This document shows, one piece after another, positions 6,536 through 10,006 of a stretch of DNA of 10,006 nucleotides. The stretch lies in assembly GCA_002317155.1 (NCBI GenBank), contig DCIR01000050.1:1-10006 (forward strand), in the 5' to 3' direction. This DNA is from Lachnospiraceae bacterium UBA1721 (GTDB lineage Bacteria > Bacillota > Clostridia > Lachnospirales > Lachnospiraceae). The position numbers and the translations under genes are program-made. The notes beneath the pieces are model-generated. The model was not told the origin of the DNA, did not search any database, and saw nothing but the letters and a program-made list of their open reading frames with translations. Numbering within the stretch: position 1 is the first letter of the stretch; every line of letters begins with the position of its first letter.

Positions 6536-7786
6536 CTATACTCTGTCTGCAGTAGTAATCTCTCCCGCTATTGCAGATGCGGTTACTGTAGCTGCTGAAG
6601 CAAGATATACGAATGAATCCTTGTGGCCTGCACGTCCCTTGAAGTTTCTGGTACCGGTAGAGATAAGTGTCTCTCCTTCACCGATAACACCCTGACATGC
6701 ACCCCAGCATACAGAACAGTTGGGATTCATTACAATAGCACCGGCCTCCATGAATATATCAAGAAGTCCTTCCTGCATCGCCTGCTTATATACGGCGCGA
6801 CTTGCAGGTACTACAAGGAATCTAACCTTGGGTGCAACCTTTTTACCCTTAATAACTGCTGCACCGGCTCTTAAATCCTCAATACGGCCATTGTTACATG
6901 ATCCAAGGAATGCCTCATCAATGTGCACACCGTAGCATTCGCTAGCAGGTACAACATTATCTACAAAATGAGGCTTGGCAACGATAGGCTGAATGGTAGA
7001 AAGGTCAATATCAATAACCTGACTAAATACAGCATCATCATCTGACTTAAAACAAGCCTTAGGCTCGCGACCATGCTCCTTTAAGTAATCAAGTGCAATG
7101 TCATCCACTTCCATAAGTGCAGTCTTGGCACCTGCCTCTACGCAGAGGTTACATACAGAAATTCTGTCAGCCATTGAAAGTGTATGAAGACCTTCACCTG
7201 CAAACTCCATAGCCTTGTAATTAGCACCGTTTGCACTAATCTTACCGATGATGGTAAGGATAAGGTCTCTCGCATATACTCCCTCAGGAAGCTTACCGGT
7301 AAGGTTAAAACGAATTGTCTCAGGCACAAGAAGCCAAGAAGTACCTGTAACCATTGCATACAAATAGTCAGTGCATCCTACACCGGTACCGAAAGCACCA
7401 AGTGCACCATATGCACAGGTATGTGAGTCAGCGCCAAAAATAAGCTCACCTGGGCAAACATGATTTTCCATCATAATCTGATGGCATACACCCTCTCCCT
7501 CATAGAAAGTAATGCCATGTTCTTTTGCAAAATCACGCATCTTTTTCTGTGAAGCTGCAGTCTTAGGGCTGTCTGCAGGGATATTGTGGTCAACAATCCA
7601 TACAAGCTTGCTCACATCAGCAATCTTGGGATTCTTGAGTTTATTATTATACATATCAATAGTAAGATGAGTAGTTCCGTCATTACTCATCAGCTTATCC
7701 AAAGTAACAGTCTCGATATCGCCGGCCTTGGTTGATTCAACACCTGCAGCGCGGGCAATAATCTTTTCAGCCATAGTCATTCCCAT
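6536..7786 (-). CDS. Aconitase-superfamily dehydratase, large subunit (LeuC/HacA/DmdA type), pair 2
   Basis: 416 residues, colinear with the pair 1 large subunit: the cluster cysteines fall at the same residue numbers (C297, C357, C360). Landmarks are D66-H67, H102-Q103, G-A-D-S-H-T (118-123), G-A-L-G-A-F-G-T-G-V-G (127-137) and P-A-S-R (327-330). Two positions are unusual: the near-invariant G-S-C-T-N is G-S-C-N-N here, and the second cysteine motif reads N-P-N-C-S-V-C-W-G rather than P-G-C-x-x-C. Overall similarity to the pair 1 enzyme is clear but moderate, so these are old paralogues with probably different substrates, not a recent copy. The start is taken as the first ATG because GGAGG (7796-7800) lies nine bases before it; Mets at codons 3 and 5 are possible but less well placed. 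The gap to the small-subunit gene is four bases. Confidence 0.88.
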   Translation of the reverse strand: MGMTMAEKIIARAAGVESTKAGDIETVTLDKLMSNDGTTHLTIDMYNNKLKNPKIADVSKLVWIVDHNIPADSPKTAASQKKMRDFAKEHGITFYEGEGVCHQIMMENHVCPGELIFGADSHTCAYGALGAFGTGVGCTDYLYAMVTGTSWLLVPETIRFNLTGKLPEGVYARDLILTIIGKISANGANYKAMEFAGEGLHTLSMADRISVCNLCVEAGAKTALMEVDDIALDYLKEHGREPKACFKSDDDAVFSQVIDIDLSTIQPIVAKPHFVDNVVPASECYGVHIDEAFLGSCNNGRIEDLRAGAAVIKGKKVAPKVRFLVVPASRAVYKQAMQEGLLDIFMEAGAIVMNPNCSVCWGACQGVIGEGETLISTGTRNFKGRAGHKDSFVYLASAATVTASAIAGEITTADRV

Positions 7787-7790
7787 AGAA

Positions 7791-8264
7791 TTAATCCTCC
7801 TTATTCAGGGATGCAATCAATCCACCCTGATCCAAAATAGCCTGCATCTGTGCAGGAAGCTTGGTGCATGAGAATTCACGACCATTAGCAGTAATAACAC
7901 CTCTCTCGAGGTCAAGTTCCATCGAATCGCCGTCAGCTACAGCATCATAAAGCTCCTTGCTAACGATTACAGGCATTCCTATATTGATTGAATTGCGATA
8001 GAAAATTCTCGCAAAAGACTTAGCTATAACAGCCTTAACTCCAAGAGCCTTAAGAACACTGGGAGCCTGCTCTCTTGAAGATCCACATCCAAAGTTCTCA
8101 TCGGCAACAACAAAATCACCGGGCTGAACCTGTGCAGCAAATTCAGAATTCAAAGACTCAAAGGTGTGAGTCTTCATCTCATCAATAGTAGGAAACAAAA
8201 GATACTGTGAAGCAATAATCTGGTCAGTATCTACGTCCTTGTCAAAACGAAATATTTTTCCCAT
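7791..8264 (-). CDS. Aconitase-superfamily dehydratase, small subunit (LeuD type), pair 2
   Basis: 157 residues. D-V-D-T-D (10-14) leads to the substrate loop Y-L-L-F (21-24). G-C-G-S-S-R-E-Q-A-P (59-68) and S-F-A-R-I-F-Y-R-N-S-I-N (83-94) complete the small-subunit signature. As in pair 1, the residue after S-R-E is Gln instead of the usual bacterial LeuD His, while the loop differs from pair 1 (YLLF against YLAL), which points to a different substrate side chain. It is first in the four-gene set, with GGAGG five bases before its ATG, and follows a likely promoter. It should dock on the large subunit encoded four bases downstream. Confidence 0.87.
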   Translation of the reverse strand: MGKIFRFDKDVDTDQIIASQYLLFPTIDEMKTHTFESLNSEFAAQVQPGDFVVADENFGCGSSREQAPSVLKALGVKAVIAKSFARIFYRNSINIGMPVIVSKELYDAVADGDSMELDLERGVITANGREFSCTKLPAQMQAILDQGGLIASLNKED

Positions 8265-8276
8265 AATTCCTCCAAC

Positions 8277-8291
8277 GCGGTAATATACCGC
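8277..8291 (-). promoter_or_regulatory. Small hairpin just before the ribosome site of the dehydratase set
   Basis: GCGGTA and TACCGC (8277-8282 and 8286-8291) pair over a 3-base loop, only a few bases upstream of the GGAGG (8269-8273) of the pair 2 small subunit. It lies in the short leader downstream of the predicted promoter. It could tune translation or protect the 5' end of the message. It is only six base pairs long, so chance is not excluded. Confidence 0.35.
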
Positions 8292-8340
8292 AGCAGAACC
8301 AACTTAATATCCTGCATTAAAATTAGTAAAACCAGTAAGT

Positions 8341-8370
8341 ATTATAATAATTATCAATTACTCAATTCAA
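8341..8370 (-). promoter_or_regulatory. Predicted sigma-A promoter of the four-gene dehydratase set
   Basis: On the minus strand there is a perfect TATAAT (8346 to 8341) with TTGAAT (8370 to 8365) 18 bases upstream; the -35 box matches TTGACA at four of six positions. Transcription would start near 8334-8336, leaving a leader of about 70 bases. The region is very AT-rich and lies right after the CapA stop, where no terminator is seen, so read-through from CapA may add to this promoter. Confidence 0.6.
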
Positions 8371-8383
8371 GTGTCTATTTTAT

Positions 8384-9547
8384 TTACATCTGCTCAAGAA
8401 TATATTTCTTAACCTTCTCAAGCTTACTCTTTTCCCAGGCCTTTTCTTTTTCACGCTCGGCCAGCGGACATATTATAAAAAAGTCCAAAGCCTCGCCTTC
8501 AACTCTTCCGCTTCTTTTCGGATTGGCAAAATGTTCTGCCCACTTAGCCTCATCAGCATTTTCATACTCTGCTTTATTCAGATATATCTGCTGTCTCTTG
8601 GTTGCCGCAACAAACATTTTAGCCGCCAAAGGTGCCAGTAGCTCATACTCCTCAGGCTGAACATCCTCAAAAATATCCGGTAAGTCTGCATGCACAACAT
8701 GCTCGCTTCCTCGTTCTATTTTTAGTCCGAAACCTTCGTATTCATATCCGTTTTCCGACAAATCAAGCTTAACCAGCACTCCCTTTTCAGTATTATACTG
8801 TGCTCTCTGGTAATCGGTATCAAATATAAAATTGCCCAGTGAATAAAAAATCACTTTATCCCCGACAGTCTCATAATTCATCGGAACATGAGGATGATGT
8901 GCCACTATTATGTCAGCCCCCATATCGAGAAACATATGATATCTGTCGCGTGTATACGGGGAAGGCAGCGAAGTGAACTCCTCTCCACCATGTGCCACAA
9001 TAATGCACCATCTGCACTTATTTTTTATCTCATCAATGTTTTTCTGAATCAGCTCTGTCTCATTCCACAGCAGACATCCGGCCTTATCCTCACCGGCAGG
9101 CTTACATCCTCTTCTGTAGCCCACACTGAATATACCTATTCCGCCTGCTTCATCCAGATATATCGGTCTGCAAGCTTCATCAAGATTCATGCCGGCACCG
9201 ACTGTCATTGCTCCGAACTCTTTAGCCTCACGCAGTGTACACTCTACTCCATAGTCACCCGCATCCATCATATGGTTATTACACAAATTCCATATATCGG
9301 CATGCATATTGCGAAGCACTTTGGTTGCTTCCGGGTTCATGGTATGAAGCAGCTGCTGCACACCCTCGGTTACTTTGTTCGTATCCTGTCTTACAAGCGG
9401 GCCCTCTACATTGGCAATAACGTGGTCTGCACTGTGTAGATATCCGAGAACCTCTTCTGATAAAAGTTCTGCGTCCTCCCACTTTTTATCCATATATCTG
9501 TCAAATCCAATATCACCGGTAAAAATAAGTGATGTTTTGTCTTTCAT
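8384..9547 (-). CDS. CapA-family metallophosphatase-like protein
   Basis: 387 residues with the CapA (PGA_cap) signature set in order: G-D-I-G-F-D (11-16), N-V-E-G-P-L (46-51), C-N-N-H-M-M-D (89-95), H-G-G-E-E (186-190), H-H-P-H-V-P (217-222) and Y-S-L-G-N-F-I-F-D (235-243). These are the metal and phosphate-site motifs of the calcineurin-like superfamily. CapA proteins are named for poly-gamma-glutamate capsule work, but many members stand alone with unknown substrate, and no capB or capC is visible here. Unlike typical CapA, no signal peptide or membrane anchor precedes the first motif, which begins at residue 11, so a cytosolic hydrolase is likely. The C-terminus (about 300-387) is Lys/Glu-rich and helical-looking. 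AAAGGAA stands about seven bases before the ATG. It lies 96 bases after the Dabb gene and probably shares its transcript. Confidence 0.85.
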   Translation of the reverse strand: MKDKTSLIFTGDIGFDRYMDKKWEDAELLSEEVLGYLHSADHVIANVEGPLVRQDTNKVTEGVQQLLHTMNPEATKVLRNMHADIWNLCNNHMMDAGDYGVECTLREAKEFGAMTVGAGMNLDEACRPIYLDEAGGIGIFSVGYRRGCKPAGEDKAGCLLWNETELIQKNIDEIKNKCRWCIIVAHGGEEFTSLPSPYTRDRYHMFLDMGADIIVAHHPHVPMNYETVGDKVIFYSLGNFIFDTDYQRAQYNTEKGVLVKLDLSENGYEYEGFGLKIERGSEHVVHADLPDIFEDVQPEEYELLAPLAAKMFVAATKRQQIYLNKAEYENADEAKWAEHFANPKRSGRVEGEALDFFIICPLAEREKEKAWEKSKLEKVKKYILEQM

Positions 9548-9565
9548 CTAAGTTCCTTTGCCTTC

Positions 9566-9635
9566 TTATTCTGAAGTCTGGCTGTCCATTCATTACTTTA
9601 CTTTGACGTCCAGCTGTTCATCTCATTACTCTGAA
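9566..9635 (-). repeat. Tandem imperfect 32-base repeat, about two and a third copies
   Basis: In the 96-base gap between the Dabb and CapA genes, the minus strand reads TAATGARATGRACAGCYRGA with a following TCARA twice, 32 bases apart (starts at 9621 and 9589), and a partial third copy (CTGATTCAGAGTAA) lies just upstream. Each full copy contains a seven-codon open frame ending in TAA: MNSWTSK (9621 to 9598) and MDSQTSE (9589 to 9566). No ribosome site stands before them, so translation is not claimed. Confidence 0.6.
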
Positions 9636-9643
9636 TCAGTAAC

Positions 9644-9946
9644 TTAGAGCTCATAGTCCACACAGCTTCTTGATGCCATATAAGGTCTTACAAGGTTGTT
9701 AGCCACATCGACGTGCGCAGGATGAACAGAATATCCGTTTAAGGCTTCTGCTGATTCAAATGTAGAATCAAGCATTAGGTCACCGTTTGAAGAAGGAAGT
9801 ACCTTGGTCTGTACCTTAATCTCTACCAATCCGGGAATCTGGCCTGCTAATCCTTCAAGACCATTTTTTACACCGAGCTTGATTTCATTTTTCTTATCCT
9901 CATCAAACTCGTCCTTAATCTTCCATACAATAATATGCTTAACCAT
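9644..9946 (-). CDS. Dabb-family (stress-responsive alpha/beta barrel) protein
   Basis: 100 residues, the usual size of a single ferredoxin-like Dabb domain, which forms dimers with a central barrel. The start M-V-K-H-I-I-V-W-K-I-K is the family's first strand with its conserved His4. The family's second block is H-P-A-H-V-D-V at 75-81, leading into V-R-P-Y (86-89). Functions in the family vary (stress-induced proteins in plants, polyketide cyclases, many of unknown role); none can be assigned here. AGGAG (9952-9956) lies five bases before the ATG, and the previous gene ends 15 bases upstream, so it is probably co-transcribed with that gene and with CapA below. Confidence 0.85.
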   Translation of the reverse strand: MVKHIIVWKIKDEFDEDKKNEIKLGVKNGLEGLAGQIPGLVEIKVQTKVLPSSNGDLMLDSTFESAEALNGYSVHPAHVDVANNLVRPYMASRSCVDYEL

Positions 9947-9961
9947 ATTTTCTCCTATTCC

Positions 9962-10006
9962 TTAAGCAGCCTTCTCAAGCTTCATTGCTACGATTTCTCC
10001 GATTTC
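9962..10006 (-). CDS. C-terminal end of an unidentified gene
   Basis: The minus strand is open from the window edge to a TAA at 9964-9962, giving the last 14 residues E-I-G-E-I-V-A-M-K-L-E-K-A-A. The 15-base gap to the Dabb gene and the ribosome site placed right after this stop support a real gene end in the same operon. The fragment is too short to name a family. Confidence 0.6.
   Translation of the reverse strand, partial: EIGEIVAMKLEKAA

Noticed and set aside
4648..8264. Calling the four genes a leucine operon (leuDC twice)
   Set aside because: Family membership is clear, but the specificity residues and the lack of leuA/leuB nearby do not support a firm isopropylmalate assignment for either pair.
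8265..8300. T-box-like ACCGCG before the dehydratase set
   Set aside because: Only the hexamer matches. The preceding AGGGUGG part, a stem I and a terminator are absent, and the leader is too short for a T-box.
8888..9439. Long plus-strand open frame (183 codons) opposite the CapA gene
   Set aside because: It is antisense to a gene with all its family motifs, its translation is Cys/His-rich without domain logic, and no ribosome site precedes it.

Overview
This is an AT-rich window, almost entirely coding, in which nearly every gene lies on the minus strand. Strong GGAGG-type ribosome binding sites, very short gaps between genes, oxygen-sensitive Fe-S dehydratases and a CapA/Dabb-type gene set suggest an anaerobic Firmicute. 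A Clostridia/Lachnospiraceae-like bacterium is my best guess. This is an inference from style; no rRNA or other marker gene is present.

Reading in the direction of transcription (from high to low coordinates), the first block has the last 14 codons of an unidentified gene, a small Dabb (stress-responsive alpha/beta-barrel) protein and a CapA-family metallophosphatase-like protein. The Dabb-CapA gap carries a tandem imperfect 32-base repeat. The second block is a four-gene set with its own likely promoter (perfect TATAAT): small subunit, large subunit, small subunit, large subunit of two different aconitase-superfamily hydro-lyases (LeuCD / homoaconitase / dimethylmalate dehydratase type). It ends in a clear intrinsic terminator at 4601-4641. 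The two pairs are separated by 142 bases holding a perfect 11-bp hairpin and a 14-base palindrome. Both pairs keep the catalytic and cluster-binding residues, but their specificity loops and a small-subunit Gln differ from the textbook isopropylmalate isomerase, so the substrates are open.

The third block is a compact three-gene set: a large predicted lipoprotein with two tandem right-handed beta-helix halves, a protein with a possible PilZ-like front and a UbiV-like U32 back half, and a U32 'peptidase'-family protein with a dense cysteine set resembling UbiU. The last two overlap by ATGA. These two look like partners in a UbiU/UbiV-like Fe-S heterodimer. Such proteins perform oxygen-independent hydroxylations elsewhere, and a pair beside a surface lipoprotein in a presumed strict anaerobe is the most promising candidate here for an undescribed system. 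The function is inferred, not shown.

At the left edge, the end of an EamA/DMT-type transporter runs in on the plus strand and converges on the U32 gene with only two bases between the stop codons. Its intrinsic terminator lies inside the 3' end of the U32 coding sequence. There is no gene-free stretch longer than 300 bases, and I see no tRNA, rRNA, CRISPR array, transposase or attachment site.
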